64,000 nucleotides of DNA from VRUE01 sp963748075 (GCA_963748075.1 CAVVHQ010000010.1:1-64000), one strand, 5' to 3'. Shown: positions 34,217 through 42,455, numbered from the stretch's first letter. Numbers and translations: made by a program. The notes: a model not told the origin generated them from the sequence alone.

Positions 34217-34738
34217 CTAGAGCGATCGCATGCAGACCACTACGCCGTCGCGCTGAGCCGCCACGTCGCCTTTGCAATCGAGCGGATCCGAGGCCTGACC
34301 CAGGACCTCGCTCTTGGCGCGGGGATCGTCACACGGGAGGACCTGCGTTGGCCCGGGATCTTCGACGGAGGCATCTGTGCAATCACCCGGCTTCAGCGTG
34401 CTGTAGTCCAACTCGTCCTGTTCGGCGGTCGCGGAATCGGGATTTGTCCCGACCGCTTCCATGCAGACGGCCTGATCGCCCATCTGCACGCCGAGGTCGC
34501 AGGAGCCCAGCTCGTTGAGCGAGGCAGCGACCCCGGTGATCTTGAACTCAGCGGAGCTGTCGGAGCAGTCCACCTTCTTGACCTTACCTGTGGATTCCGG
34601 ATCGACCGAGACGGCGCAGTCCCCAACGGCAAAGGTGCCGCTCGCCTCCGTGCCGCTGGGCTCGCTGTCACCGCAGGCAGCAACTACCAACATTGCCACG
34701 GTCCCGAGCACGGCCGCTGCGATCACCCTGAGACTCAT
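34217..34738 (-). CDS. Lipoprotein with cysteine-rich LppU/septum-formation-like domain
   Basis: A 173-residue protein with a lipoprotein signal (VLGTVAMLVVAACGDSEPSG; lipobox VVAAC with acylated Cys 22). The mature part has paired cysteines in repeats (GDCAVSVDPESTGKVKKVDC and PGDCTDASVEDP..TQVLPC), a pattern of septum-formation/LppU-type actinobacterial lipoproteins. AGGAGG lies about 15 nt before the ATG. It is cargo of island A. Function unknown. Confidence 0.72.
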   Translation of the reverse strand: MSLRVIAAAVLGTVAMLVVAACGDSEPSGTEASGTFAVGDCAVSVDPESTGKVKKVDCSDSSAEFKITGVAASLNELGSCDLGVQMGDQAVCMEAVGTNPDSATAEQDELDYSTLKPGDCTDASVEDPGPTQVLPCDDPRAKSEVLGQASDPLDCKGDVAAQRDGVVVCMRSL

Positions 34739-34861
34739 TCGTGCTGTTCTCCCTCCTGGAACCGGCTGTGCCGACGATGCTCATGCTATTAGATCGGGGC
34801 CGCCCCGATCGCTCGGCTTAGCGGCTGTCTGCTCGGCTCGGTCGAGGGAAGCCGGCAGTAG

Positions 34862-35398
34862 TCACATGCCGCCATTGCCGGGAAGCGTCCGCCCCAGGCA
34901 ACGGACGTGAGACGGCGCCATTCCCCAGCGCTCGTAAAAGCGCAGCGCATCCTGATTGTCGGCGATCAAGGTCAGCCCGATGAAGTCGATCCCCGCGGCG
35001 GCGAGACGCTCCTCGACCCGCTCCATAAGCAATGAGCCGATTCCCCAGCGGCGCAGCTCGGGTTCTACCGAGAGCGCCTCAAGCTCGCCCATCTGCTCGT
35101 TGGTTTCGAAGGTCCAGTCGCTGTCGCAGATCCGGAAGCAGGCAAAGCCGACCGGGGAGCCTTCCTGCTCGGCGATCAGCAGCCAGGCGCCACCGGCGCG
35201 CATCCAGCGCTCGAACTCCCTCCGGCGTCGCTGCCAGGAGTCCTCCGCGCGCCGAATCGGGGCGATCTCGCGAGCTTTGCCGACGACCTCGGCGTTGAAC
35301 TCCTGCATGGCTCGCCATAGCGACTCCACGTCCTCGAGTCGATCCACGCCCGCCTCGACGATCTCGATCTCCGGCGGAACTGTCTGGTCTGAAGCCAC
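34862..35398 (-). CDS. GNAT-family N-acetyltransferase
   Basis: A 178-residue acetyltransferase: an N-terminal strand-helix (VESLWRAMQEFNAEV), GEPVGF-like AEQEGSPVGFACFRI, acetyl-CoA pyrophosphate loop SVEPELRRWGIGSLLMERVE, and C-terminal NQDALRFYERWGM. The substrate is not predictable. The chosen GTG at 35398 lacks a ribosome site. An open frame continues upstream only because it crosses the tRNA-fragment repeat, so longer starts are artefacts. Confidence 0.8.
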   Translation of the reverse strand: MASDQTVPPEIEIVEAGVDRLEDVESLWRAMQEFNAEVVGKAREIAPIRRAEDSWQRRRREFERWMRAGGAWLLIAEQEGSPVGFACFRICDSDWTFETNEQMGELEALSVEPELRRWGIGSLLMERVEERLAAAGIDFIGLTLIADNQDALRFYERWGMAPSHVRCLGRTLPGNGGM

Positions 35399-35444
35399 GG
35401 GAGGCGAGACTATCGGCCGCTTGCGGTCCGAAATCCCGACGGGA

Positions 35445-35662
35445 GTGAGAAGGGCGAGTTCAGGGCCCTCGACGGCCGGCCGAAGCAGGGTTATTCGGCC
35501 GTAAACGGCTCTGTAGAGCCGAGAGGCCTGCGATGGTGGAATCGGGCTACGAAACCGAAGGTCACAGGTTCGCCTGTCGGGCGCGCTACGAATCCCCTGG
35601 TAATCGGCATGTTCTGCGAATTGGCACAGCTGCCGGCTACGGGCCGCGCCCCGATTACGCCG
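35445..35662 (+). repeat. Attachment scar 1: left arm, tRNA-Arg 3' fragment, right arm
   Basis: 35445-35541 is a left arm (GAGAAGGGCGAG, AGCAGGGTTATTCGGCCG, TGTAGAGCC). 35542-35586 is the tRNA-Arg 3' part with one substitution and a 3-nt deletion in the T loop (TTCGCCTGTC for TTCGAATCCTGTC). 35587-35662 is the right arm (TACGAATCCCCTGGTAATCG, TTCTGCGAAT, GGCACAGC, GCGCCCCGATTACG). The whole resembles an attR/attL junction left between two neighbouring insertions. The fragment has no 5' half and cannot make a tRNA. Confidence 0.75.
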
Positions 35663-35817
35663 ACCTGCGTCGCCGCGAAGAAGAAGACATCCGGAGCCGC
35701 TCCCTGGGCGGAGGCTCGCTGACCGCTGTCGACCTGCGCCTACGGGATCACGCTGGTCACGTGGTCGACCTCCTGGCCATCGCCGAGCCTGAACGGGCGC
35801 TAAGTCGCGATCTATAG
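35662..35817 (+). other. Coding-like 3' fragment, unidentified
   Basis: One plus frame reads LRRREEEDIRSRSLGGGSLT then AVDLRLRDHAGHVVDLLAIA to a TAG at 35815. It has protein-like composition but runs without a start out of the attachment arm. Possibly the 3' end of a gene cut off at the junction. No family recognised. Confidence 0.2.
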
Positions 35818-35838
35818 GAGAATCCTCGTATCTCCAGC

Positions 35839-37008
35839 TTGAGCCGCCTTCCCCGCTTCGTCCTTGCATTTTTGGCTGCGACGCTGATGGCTGTCTTCGC
35901 GTCGGCCGCCGCGCCCGCCGCGGGCTCGGCCGCCAGCGCCGACAAGGCTTTGAAGACGGCGTTGGATCAGCTCGTGCGGATGCCAGGTGGCCCGCCGGGC
36001 GTCGCGGCGATCGTCCAGCGCGGAGACAACCGCAGATTCCACACCGCGGGGGTGGCAAACGAAGCCACCGGCAGTCGCTGGCGCCCCGACGACCACATGC
36101 GCCTGGCCAGCGTCTCCAAGGCCTTCAGCGGGGCGGCCGCGCTCTCGTTGGTTGACCGTGGCAGGCTCTCGCTGAGCGACCGGATCCGGAACTGGCTGCC
36201 CTGGCTGCCCGAGTCATGGGGGCAGGTAACCCTCGCTCAGGCTCTCCACCACACCGGCGGGCTGCCGGACTATTCGCGGTCGAAGGCTTTTCAGACCGGC
36301 TTCGGCACTCATCCTCACGCCTATGTCGCGCCTCGGGCGCTGGTCGAATACGTCACCGGAAAGCCACCGGAGTTTGCCCCCGGGTCGGCCTACGAGTACT
36401 CGAACACGGACAACATCGTGGTCGGGCTTATTGCCGCCGCGGCGAGCGATCGCAGCTACAGCCGGGTCCTCAGACGGTGGATCAATCGGCCCCTGCGCCT
36501 TCACGACACGACCCTGCCGACCGGGTTCCGCCTGCCGGCTCCGCACGTCCGGGGATACCTGCTCTCGCCGCCGGGGCCCCCCGAGGATGCGACCACGTTT
36601 ATCAGCATGTCGAGCCTCTGGGCCGCCGGAGGCATCCAGTCCACCGCCCCCGACCTGAATCGCTTCATCCGCGGCTACGTCGGGCGAAGGCTCTTCGGTC
36701 GGGCCACCCAGCGGCAGCAGCTTAGGTTCGTCAAGGGCCACTCCGAGCCCCCGGGACCCGGCGTGAACTCCGCCGGCCTGGGGATCTTCAGGTACAAGAC
36801 CAAATGCGGCGTCGTCTACGGGCATACCGGCAACCTGCCCGGGTTCACCCAGTTCACTGCCTCGAGCCTCGACGGCAGGCGCTCGGTCACCGTTTCGGCG
36901 AACGCACAGATGGCGCCCAGCGCTAGAAGCAGCGCCGTCCGCGCCGCCTTCAAGGCCTTGCGGCGCGCCGATCTGCTCGCCGTTTGCGCAGCGCTCGCCG
37001 GCCGCTGA
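35839..37008 (+). CDS. Secreted serine hydrolase (beta-lactamase/class C, DD-peptidase fold)
   Basis: A 389-residue exported protein. A signal peptide of about 33 residues (FVLAFLAATLMAVFASAAAP) leads to a beta-lactamase-related domain. The catalytic motif is SVSK (RLASVSKAFSGAAA, near residue 92), with YSN (YEYSNTDN) as the second motif and a late YGHTGNLPG as the third. Such enzymes are D-amino peptidases, esterases or beta-lactamases. TTG at 35839 is the predicted start; AGGAG lies 18 nt upstream, so a closer non-standard start is possible. Cargo of island B. Confidence 0.83.
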   Translation: MSRLPRFVLAFLAATLMAVFASAAAPAAGSAASADKALKTALDQLVRMPGGPPGVAAIVQRGDNRRFHTAGVANEATGSRWRPDDHMRLASVSKAFSGAAALSLVDRGRLSLSDRIRNWLPWLPESWGQVTLAQALHHTGGLPDYSRSKAFQTGFGTHPHAYVAPRALVEYVTGKPPEFAPGSAYEYSNTDNIVVGLIAAAASDRSYSRVLRRWINRPLRLHDTTLPTGFRLPAPHVRGYLLSPPGPPEDATTFISMSSLWAAGGIQSTAPDLNRFIRGYVGRRLFGRATQRQQLRFVKGHSEPPGPGVNSAGLGIFRYKTKCGVVYGHTGNLPGFTQFTASSLDGRRSVTVSANAQMAPSARSSAVRAAFKALRRADLLAVCAALAGR

Positions 37009-37049
37009 TCGCTACAGGGGGCCGAGTCCACGGCACTAAGCTCGCGGCT

Positions 37050-37619
37050 ATGAGCGCACCGACCCGCGAGGACGCCTGGGAACTATTCTGCGAGTGGACG
37101 AAGTCCGACTCGCTGCGCAAGCACGTACTCGCCGTCGAGGCGGCGATGCGCGCCTACGCCCGCAAGTACGGCGAGGACGAGGAGCTTTGGGCCGCGACGG
37201 GGATCCTCCACGATCTCGACTACGAGCTCCATCCAGACCCCGAGAGCGGTCATCCGCGGGTCGCCATCGAGCTCTTTGAGGAGTGGGGCTATCCGCGCGA
37301 GCTGATCGACGCGGTGGCCGGCCACGCCACCTACCTCGGCGTGCCGCGCGAGACGCGCGTGGCGAAGGCGCTGTTCGCGGTCGACGAGCTGACCGGGTTC
37401 ATCGCCGCCGTCGCGCTGGTGCGGCCGACCGGAATCGTCGGGATGACACCGAAGTCAGTCAAGAAGAAGCTGAAGCAGCCGAGCTTCGCCGCCGCCGTCA
37501 ACCGCGAGGAGCTGCGGCAGGGGGCCGCGGCGATCGGCGAGGACTTCGACGAGCACATCGCGTTCGTAATCGGGGCGCTGGAACCCCACGCAGAAGCGCT
37601 CGGCCTCGTTGGTTCCTAA
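37050..37619 (+). CDS. HD-domain hydrolase
   Basis: A 189-residue HD/HDIG phosphohydrolase-like protein. H at LRKHVLAVEAAM and HD at TGILHDLDYELHPD supply metal ligands. HPRVAIELFEEWGYPRELID and AVAGHATYLGV give the later histidine, and AVDELTGFIAAVALVRP is typical of this subgroup. It probably hydrolyses a nucleotide or phosphate ester. The ATG follows TAAGCT by 7 nt, a leaderless pattern. Cargo of island B. Confidence 0.82.
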   Translation: MSAPTREDAWELFCEWTKSDSLRKHVLAVEAAMRAYARKYGEDEELWAATGILHDLDYELHPDPESGHPRVAIELFEEWGYPRELIDAVAGHATYLGVPRETRVAKALFAVDELTGFIAAVALVRPTGIVGMTPKSVKKKLKQPSFAAAVNREELRQGAAAIGEDFDEHIAFVIGALEPHAEALGLVGS

Positions 37620-37680
37620 ACCTACGGATGAGTTGCTGCGCCCTCGTCGAATAGCGATCACACGTTAGGCCCCAGGCGGT

Positions 37681-37910
37681 GGCACGCCCCGATTACGCTC
37701 TTCCGAGAAGGGCGAGAAAGGGTCGAATGCGGTGTCGGTCGGGGCGCATCGGTGAACGCGAAAGTCGCCCGTTAGCAGGGCTGTTTGGCCGGAAGTCGCC
37801 CTGTAGAGCCAAAGCCGTGCCGTACGCGAATCGGTCTACGAAACCGAAGGTCACAGGTTCGAATCCTGTCGGGCGCGCTACGAATCCCCTGGTAATCGGC
37901 AGGTTATGCT
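37681..37910 (+). repeat. Attachment scar 2: left arm, exact tRNA-Arg 3' half, right arm
   Basis: 37681-37830 is the left arm, with the hairpin CGCTCTT-CCGAG-AAGGGCG (37696-37714), GGTGAACGCGAAAGTC, GTTAGCAGGGCTGTTTGGCC and TGTAGAGCC. 37831-37878 is identical over 48 bp to the tRNA-Arg 3' end (32223-32270). 37879-37910 is the start of the right arm (TACGAATCCCCTGGTAATCG). The rest of the gap to 37996 holds no gene. Confidence 0.82.
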
Positions 37911-37996
37911 GGCGTGTCGCGCAGCGAATCGTCGAGGTCCCGGAGGCTGTCGGCGAGGAAGTCGGGGACCTCGCTCCCCGGCTGCGGCTCGAGGTC

Positions 37997-39250
37997 CTAG
38001 TGAGGCGCCGGCTCGGCGGTCGCCGGCCGCCGAAGCGCCCGCGCTGCGACCCGGCCCGACCACTCCCGCTTCGCGCAGAGCATCTGGACGTCGCTCAGTC
38101 GGGCCTCACGGAAACTGGCCTCCGAGATCGCGAAGTAGAGCTCCCACAGCCTGCGGAAGCGGCGGTCATAGCCGAGCTCCTCGAGCCGGGAAGAGGAGCC
38201 GGTGAAACGCTCGCGCCAGGCGCGTACCGTGAGCGCGTAGGAGGGGGAGATGTCCTCCAGCCACACGTCACGCATGTCGGTCTCCGAGGCGAGGCAGCGG
38301 TGGATCCGCTCCACGGAGGGCAGACAGCCGCCGGGGAATATCAGCTGGTTGGCGAAGCTGCGGGTGGACTTCTCCGCCTCATAGGCCCGGTCGTCGATGC
38401 AGATCGCCTGCAGGAACATGAGGCCGTCCGGCTCTAGCAGCTCCCCGCAGCGGCGGAAGAAGAGGTCGAAGTACTCCCAGCCGACCGCCTCGATCATCTC
38501 GATCGAGGCGAGCTTGTCGAAGCGGCCCTGCAGCGTGCGGTAGTCGGCTCCGAGAACCGTGACCAGCCCCTCGAGGCCAGCAGCGCGCATCCGGCTCTCC
38601 GCGTACTCGCGCTGCTCGCGGGAGATCGTCGTCGTGGTAACGCGGCAGCCGTGCTCCCGCGCCGCGTGGATCGCGAGCCCGCCCCAGCCGGTCCCGATCT
38701 CGAGCAGGTGGTCGTCCGGGCCGAGCTCGAGGGCGCCGCAGATGCGCTCCAGCTTGTTGCGCTGCGCCCCCTCCAGAGATTGGTCCTCATGCTCGAAGCA
38801 GGCGCTCGAGTACATCATCGACTCGGTGTCGAGGAAGGTCTCGAACATCTCGTTGCCGAGGTCGTAGTGGGAGGCGATATTTCGCCACGCCCCGCGCCGC
38901 GTGTTGAGCAGCGGAAGCATCGCGAGGCGGTGGACCGGCCGGGCGAGGGGAGCGAGGCGTCGCCGCGCCGGGTCGAGCCGGAACATCTCCTTGGCGCCGA
39001 TCCGGAGCAGATCGACGAGGTCCGGGGAGTCCCAGAGCCCGTCGGCGTAGCTCTCGCCCAAGCCGACGCTCCGCTGCAGCGCGACAGCGTCGTAGAAGCG
39101 CGGGTCGTGGACCTCGACTGCCGCGCGAAGCGGGGCGTCGTCCGGGCCGAAGCGCTTCATGCTCCGCGAGCGGGTCTCCCGCAGCTCGACCCGGCCCGAC
39201 CGGATCCGCGCGAGGACGGCGTGGACGGCGCCGCGCGCGAGGGCGCTCAT
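37997..39250 (-). CDS. cfa: Cyclopropane-fatty-acyl-phospholipid synthase-family methyltransferase
   Basis: A 417-residue SAM-dependent methyltransferase acting on unsaturated acyl chains of membrane phospholipids. After an N-terminal lipid-binding region (about 1-110, ALQRSVGLGESYADGLWDSP) comes SHYDLGNEMFETFLDTESMM then YSSACFEH, SAM motif LLEIGTGWGGLAIHAAREHG, and SIEMIEAVGWEYFDLFFRRC. The bicarbonate-site residues of CFA synthase are broadly kept. The product could be a cyclopropane, a methyl branch or a furan-type precursor. The ATG overlaps the DUF1365 stop (ATGA). Last gene of the operon. Confidence 0.9.
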   Translation of the reverse strand: MSALARGAVHAVLARIRSGRVELRETRSRSMKRFGPDDAPLRAAVEVHDPRFYDAVALQRSVGLGESYADGLWDSPDLVDLLRIGAKEMFRLDPARRRLAPLARPVHRLAMLPLLNTRRGAWRNIASHYDLGNEMFETFLDTESMMYSSACFEHEDQSLEGAQRNKLERICGALELGPDDHLLEIGTGWGGLAIHAAREHGCRVTTTTISREQREYAESRMRAAGLEGLVTVLGADYRTLQGRFDKLASIEMIEAVGWEYFDLFFRRCGELLEPDGLMFLQAICIDDRAYEAEKSTRSFANQLIFPGGCLPSVERIHRCLASETDMRDVWLEDISPSYALTVRAWRERFTGSSSRLEELGYDRRFRRLWELYFAISEASFREARLSDVQMLCAKREWSGRVAARALRRPATAEPAPH

Positions 39251-40005
39251 CGCGCCGCGCTCCTCGGGTGCGGGTGGAAGCGGGCGCCCTTCAGCCGCAG
39301 CTTGGCGGCGTTGGCGTAGATGCGGGCGAGGGTGGCGATCGTGGACGGCGGATAGCGCAGCAGCAGGCCGACCATCCGGGCCCGGGTCAACTCGCGGCGG
39401 CGCAGAGCCATTGTCGCGATGAAGACCTCGCTGCCGCCCTCCAGGCTCCGGATCACTACCCGCAGCTCTTCGCGGGGGTCGCTGACCGAGATCTCGTAGC
39501 TCTGCTCCATCGGCTGGAAGGGCGAGACGTGCATCCGCTTCTCGAACCCGGCCTGGATCGCGCCGGAGGGATCGCGGGTGAGGCCGTCGAGCACATAGGA
39601 GTGACGCTCGCCCCAAGGGGTGTTCGTGACCTCCGCGATCACGGCCTCGACACTACTCCCGTCGTGCCCGTGCAGGAAGAAGAAGGAGACGGGGTTGAAG
39701 CCGACGCCGAGGTAGCGCGGGTTGGCGAGCAGCCTGACGGCGCCCGCCGGCCGGCGCCCGATGCGGTCGAGGGAGAGGTCGCGAGCTCTCTGTGCGAGCG
39801 GGAGGGTGCTGTCGCCGAGAAAGTCGTCGCAACGGAACCGGGCGGGCGCCGGCCAGCGGGCCGACCAAAGAGGGATCGGATCGAGCAGCCCGGGCAGCTC
39901 GCCGAGGTCGAAGAGCGGCATGAAGACGCGATAGCGGAAGGAGTGGGGGACGGGGGCCCGCCGCCGGTGCGTCACCCAGCCCTCGTAGATCGCCGAGTCG
40001 CTCAT
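39247..40005 (-). CDS. DUF1365 family protein
   Basis: A 252-residue DUF1365 protein: IYEGWVTHRRRAPVPHSFRY, VFMPLFDLGELP, NPRYLGVGFNPVSFFFLHGH and AEVTNTPWGERHSYVLDG are its hallmarks. DUF1365 genes regularly sit between an FAD oxidoreductase and a cyclopropane-type methyltransferase, as here, and are thought to act in the same lipid modification. The biochemical role is unknown. It overlaps both neighbours by 4 bp. Confidence 0.9.
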   Translation of the reverse strand: MSDSAIYEGWVTHRRRAPVPHSFRYRVFMPLFDLGELPGLLDPIPLWSARWPAPARFRCDDFLGDSTLPLAQRARDLSLDRIGRRPAGAVRLLANPRYLGVGFNPVSFFFLHGHDGSSVEAVIAEVTNTPWGERHSYVLDGLTRDPSGAIQAGFEKRMHVSPFQPMEQSYEISVSDPREELRVVIRSLEGGSEVFIATMALRRRELTRARMVGLLLRYPPSTIATLARIYANAAKLRLKGARFHPHPRSAAR

Positions 40006-41345
40006 GCAGCCTCCACTACCTCGAGCGGGGCGGGCTCGTGCGGGGCGGCCACGTCCACTCGCTCGCCCGGCTGGCGGAGAGGCCCCCGCCCGCCGAGCGC
40101 CTCCGAGACCCGCAGGGCGGACCAGATGCCGTCCTCGTGGAAGCCCCAACCCCAGTAGGCGCCGCAGTAGTGGGTTCGCCTTACGCCCGAGATCTCGTCC
40201 CAGCGCTCCTGCGCTCGGACTCCCTCCGGCGTGAAGACGGGGTGCGCGTAGTCGATCACCCGGATCACCTCGTCCGGGTCGATCGCTTCGGTGCGGTTGA
40301 GCGTGACCATGAACTCGCGGTCGGCCGCGAGCGACTGCAGCCGGTTCATGTGGTAGGTGACCGTGGTACGGTCGGCCTGCTTGTCGCTCAGGTGGTAGTT
40401 CCAGCTGGCCCAGGCGGCGCGGCGCCGGGGCATGATGCGGGTATCGGTGTGAAGGACGGCCTCGTTGCGCTGGTAGGGGATTGAACCCAGGACCCGGGCC
40501 TCGGCGGGGCTGGGGTCGGCGAGCAGCGCCAGCGCCACATCGGAGTGGACGGCGAGCACCACCTGGTCGAAGCGCTCCGACCCGTGGTCCAGCTCGAGCG
40601 TAACCCCGTAGGGGCTACGCACGACGGACTGAACCGGCGTGCACAGGCGAAGGCGCTCGCGGAAGGGCTTGATCAGGGCTTCCACGTACCGCCCCGAGCC
40701 GCCCGTGATCGTGCGCCAGGACGGCCGCCCCCGCAGCTGTAGCACTCGGTGATTCTCGAAGAACTCCGCGAGGAAGCCAGCCGGAAAGCTCCACATCTGG
40801 CGGGGGTCGGCCGACCAGACCGCCGATGCCTGCGGCACCAGCAGCCGCTCGACGAAGTAGTCGGAGTAGCCGCCGTCGGCGAGGAACCGGCGCAGGGACG
40901 GCCCGTCGCCGTGCCTGCCGACCAGCTCGCGAGCCTCGCGGTTGAAGCGGACGAGGTCGCGCAGCATCCGGTGGAAGCGCGGATCGAGGGCATGCCCGGG
41001 CCGGGCGAAGAGCCCGCGCGCCCCCCGGGTCGCCCACTCGAATCCTCCGTCGCCGTCGGAAACCGAGAAGCTCATGTTCGCGGGCTGGGAGCGAACCCCG
41101 AGCTCGGCCAGCATGCGCTTGAAGTTGGGGTAGTTCCGCTCGTTGAAGACGATGAAGCCGGTGTCGACGGCCCAACTGCCGTCATCGGTCTCCACTTGGA
41201 CGGTGTTGGTGTGGCCGCCCGGATAGGACCCGGCCTCGAAGACACGGACGTCGTGGCCGGCGCGGTGCAGCTCGGCGGCCGCGACCAGGCCGGACACCCC
41301 GGCGCCGACCACGGCGACCCGCTCTCTCTGCCGCAGCTCGCTCAC
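40002..41345 (-). CDS. FAD-dependent oxidoreductase (amine-oxidase/desaturase-like)
   Basis: A 447-residue flavoprotein with the Rossmann motif VAVVGAGVSGLVAAAELHRA, PGGHTNTV, VDTGFIVFNERNYPNFKRML and a C-terminal FAD-contact segment YCGAYWGWGFHEDGIWSALR. It belongs to the group paired with DUF1365 and CFA-type methyltransferases, so it likely oxidises or desaturates a lipid acyl chain. ATGA overlaps with both neighbours show tight coupling. Confidence 0.9.
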   Translation of the reverse strand: MSELRQRERVAVVGAGVSGLVAAAELHRAGHDVRVFEAGSYPGGHTNTVQVETDDGSWAVDTGFIVFNERNYPNFKRMLAELGVRSQPANMSFSVSDGDGGFEWATRGARGLFARPGHALDPRFHRMLRDLVRFNREARELVGRHGDGPSLRRFLADGGYSDYFVERLLVPQASAVWSADPRQMWSFPAGFLAEFFENHRVLQLRGRPSWRTITGGSGRYVEALIKPFRERLRLCTPVQSVVRSPYGVTLELDHGSERFDQVVLAVHSDVALALLADPSPAEARVLGSIPYQRNEAVLHTDTRIMPRRRAAWASWNYHLSDKQADRTTVTYHMNRLQSLAADREFMVTLNRTEAIDPDEVIRVIDYAHPVFTPEGVRAQERWDEISGVRRTHYCGAYWGWGFHEDGIWSALRVSEALGGRGPLRQPGERVDVAAPHEPAPLEVVEAA

Positions 41346-41812
41346 CCGCGCACCTGCTCGAGCGAGTGCGGCAAGGTGAGCTCGTTGAGCCGCTCGCCCA
41401 GGCCGCGCGTGGCTCGGCTGCCCAGGCGGTTGAAGGCGAGACCGAGCAGCGGATCGAGGAGCCCCCGGGCGCCCTTCAGGCGCAGCTCGGCGTTCCAGGT
41501 CAGGGAGGTGCCGCGATCGGCGATCGGCCGGATGCGCGCCTCGTCGCGGACCATGACGCTCTTGGTCTCCGCGGCGAATACCACCCGGGTCGGCGGCTCC
41601 ACCGTCACGGTGACGTAGGGGAGGCTGACGCGACTACCGAGGAAGCTGACCTCGAGATGGTAGCGCGCGCCGACCGTCCCGGGATCCCCCGAGACGAGCC
41701 GGATCTCCTCGACGCTCGGATCCCACTCCGCGATCGAGCGGAGGTCTGCGAGGTAGCTCCAGATCTCCGCCGCGGGGTGGGGCGAGGTGACTGTTCCCGT
41801 GTATCTGGCCAT
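41342..41812 (-). CDS. SRPBCC family protein
   Basis: A 156-residue helix-grip protein (ARYTGTVTSPHPAAEIWSYL, SIAEWDPSVEEIRLV, a C-terminal helix LGERLNELTLPHSLEQVRG). It may bind a lipid intermediate of the operon. I start at the ATG at 41812 because AAGGAGA lies 6 nt upstream; an upstream GTG in the same frame has no site. The gene overlaps the FAD oxidoreductase start by 4 bp. It is the only operon member with a clear ribosome site, next to a decayed upstream gene. Confidence 0.8.
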   Translation of the reverse strand: MARYTGTVTSPHPAAEIWSYLADLRSIAEWDPSVEEIRLVSGDPGTVGARYHLEVSFLGSRVSLPYVTVTVEPPTRVVFAAETKSVMVRDEARIRPIADRGTSLTWNAELRLKGARGLLDPLLGLAFNRLGSRATRGLGERLNELTLPHSLEQVRG

Positions 41813-41836
41813 TTCGTTCTCCTTTCGAGTCACGGT

Positions 41837-42010
41837 TCAGGCGATACACGCTGGCGGGCGTCCCGCAGCAGCAGACGCATTAGGCGGTGTCGAGCCGCGC
41901 CGTGTACATGCCCCGCTCTCATGGTCGAGGCCGCGCAGCGCGAACCCCAACCGCGAGTAGCCCGGCAGCACGGCGACGTCGAGCGCTCGATCCAGAAGGT
42001 GCGAGGTCAT
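41837..42010 (-). pseudogene. Remnant of an SDR (DHRS12-like) gene
   Basis: The ATG overlaps the stop of the 62-residue membrane gene (ATGA), as expected for an operon member. The first residues LLDRALDVAVLPGYSRLGF match, from memory, the N-terminus of actinobacterial DHRS12-type short-chain dehydrogenases. After about 30 residues the similarity stops and the frame ends at 57 residues. The Rossmann and catalytic parts are absent. This looks like an internal deletion of a former operon gene. Confidence 0.45.
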
Positions 42011-42195
42011 GGGGTCGCCGCTCCCCTCTCAGTCGAGGCGTGCATCGTGGCGGTCGGCTCGCCGAAGACCTCGCGGCCCTGTTCGAAGCGGATGCGATCA
42101 CGCCGCTCGTTGACGATGCCCCAGGCGAGCAGGGCGAGGGCGGCCGCGGCGATGGCGAACACGACCGTCCCGTAGATGAAGATCACCAGGGTCAT
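42007..42195 (-). CDS. Small single-pass membrane protein
   Basis: 62 residues: one hydrophobic helix at about 2-27 (TLVIFIYGTVVFAIAAAALA), then a charged cytoplasmic-type segment (NERRDRIRFEQGREVFGEP). No family recognised. It overlaps the upstream 87-residue gene (ATGA) and the downstream SDR remnant, which supports it being real and translated as part of the lipid operon. Confidence 0.6.
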   Translation of the reverse strand: MTLVIFIYGTVVFAIAAAALALLAWGIVNERRDRIRFEQGREVFGEPTATMHASTERGAATP

Positions 42196-42455
42196 CGCTC
42201 GCCCCCCCGCTGGTCGGCGACGCGGTCCGGCTCGCGGCGCGGTACCAGGAAGGCGCCGAGCGCGAGGATCGAGGGGACCCAGAGTCCGACGAAGATCCCC
42301 TCGCTCTCCCCGCCCGAGAAGAAGAGGGCGACCGAGAGTCCGAAGGAGAGCAGGGCTGCGGTCAGGAAAAGCCCGCGGGCGGCGACGTTCCGCCTACGCG
42401 CCTCGCTGGCACGGAGTGCCGTTGAAGTTGTGTCAAGAGTCTGTCTAAAGTCCAT
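42192..42455 (-). CDS. Small two-pass membrane protein, first gene of the lipid operon
   Basis: 87 residues with a basic N-terminal region, then two hydrophobic helices (GLFLTAALLSFGLSVALFFS and IFVGLWVPSILALGAFLV) and a charged tail. No family recognised. The ATG is 6 nt after a TAGAAA hexamer whose TTGACA partner lies 17 bp upstream, so the mRNA is probably leaderless. One pair of 11-bp repeats lies within its first codons. It begins an operon running to cfa. Confidence 0.65.
   Translation of the reverse strand: MDFRQTLDTTSTALRASEARRRNVAARGLFLTAALLSFGLSVALFFSGGESEGIFVGLWVPSILALGAFLVPRREPDRVADQRGGER
42431..42453. promoter_or_regulatory. CarH-like operator half, two 11-bp direct repeats
   Basis: GTGTCAAGAGT (42430-42440) and CTGTCTAAAGT (42441-42451) are adjacent 11-bp repeats sharing xTGTCxAxAGT. 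Reverse-complemented, each fits nTnnACAn, the repeat consensus I recall for the Thermus CarH operator. They lie in the start of the 87-residue gene, just downstream of its promoter. Confidence 0.5.

Larger units (their letters stand above)
32270..35541 (+). mobile_element. Putative island A at tRNA-Arg
   Basis: A 3.3-kb segment between intact tRNA-Arg and the first tRNA 3' fragment. Cargo: a Tat-exported alpha/beta hydrolase, a lipoprotein and a GNAT. Its left end is the arm after the tRNA. Its right end (35445-35541) shares AGCAGGG, GCCG and TGTAGAGC blocks with the ends of islands B and C. No integrase, transposase or replication gene is visible. Boundaries are seen; mobility is inferred. 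Confidence 0.55.
35587..37830 (+). mobile_element. Putative island B at tRNA-Arg
   Basis: A 2.2-kb segment between the first and second tRNA fragments, bounded by the same arm sequences as islands A and C. Cargo: a secreted beta-lactamase-fold serine hydrolase and an HD-domain protein, both on the plus strand. No recombinase. Confidence 0.55.

Noticed and set aside
35542..35586. Additional tRNA-Arg gene
   Set aside because: Only the 3' half is present, with a deletion in the T loop; the same holds for 37831 and 45333, which lack D arm and 5' acceptor.
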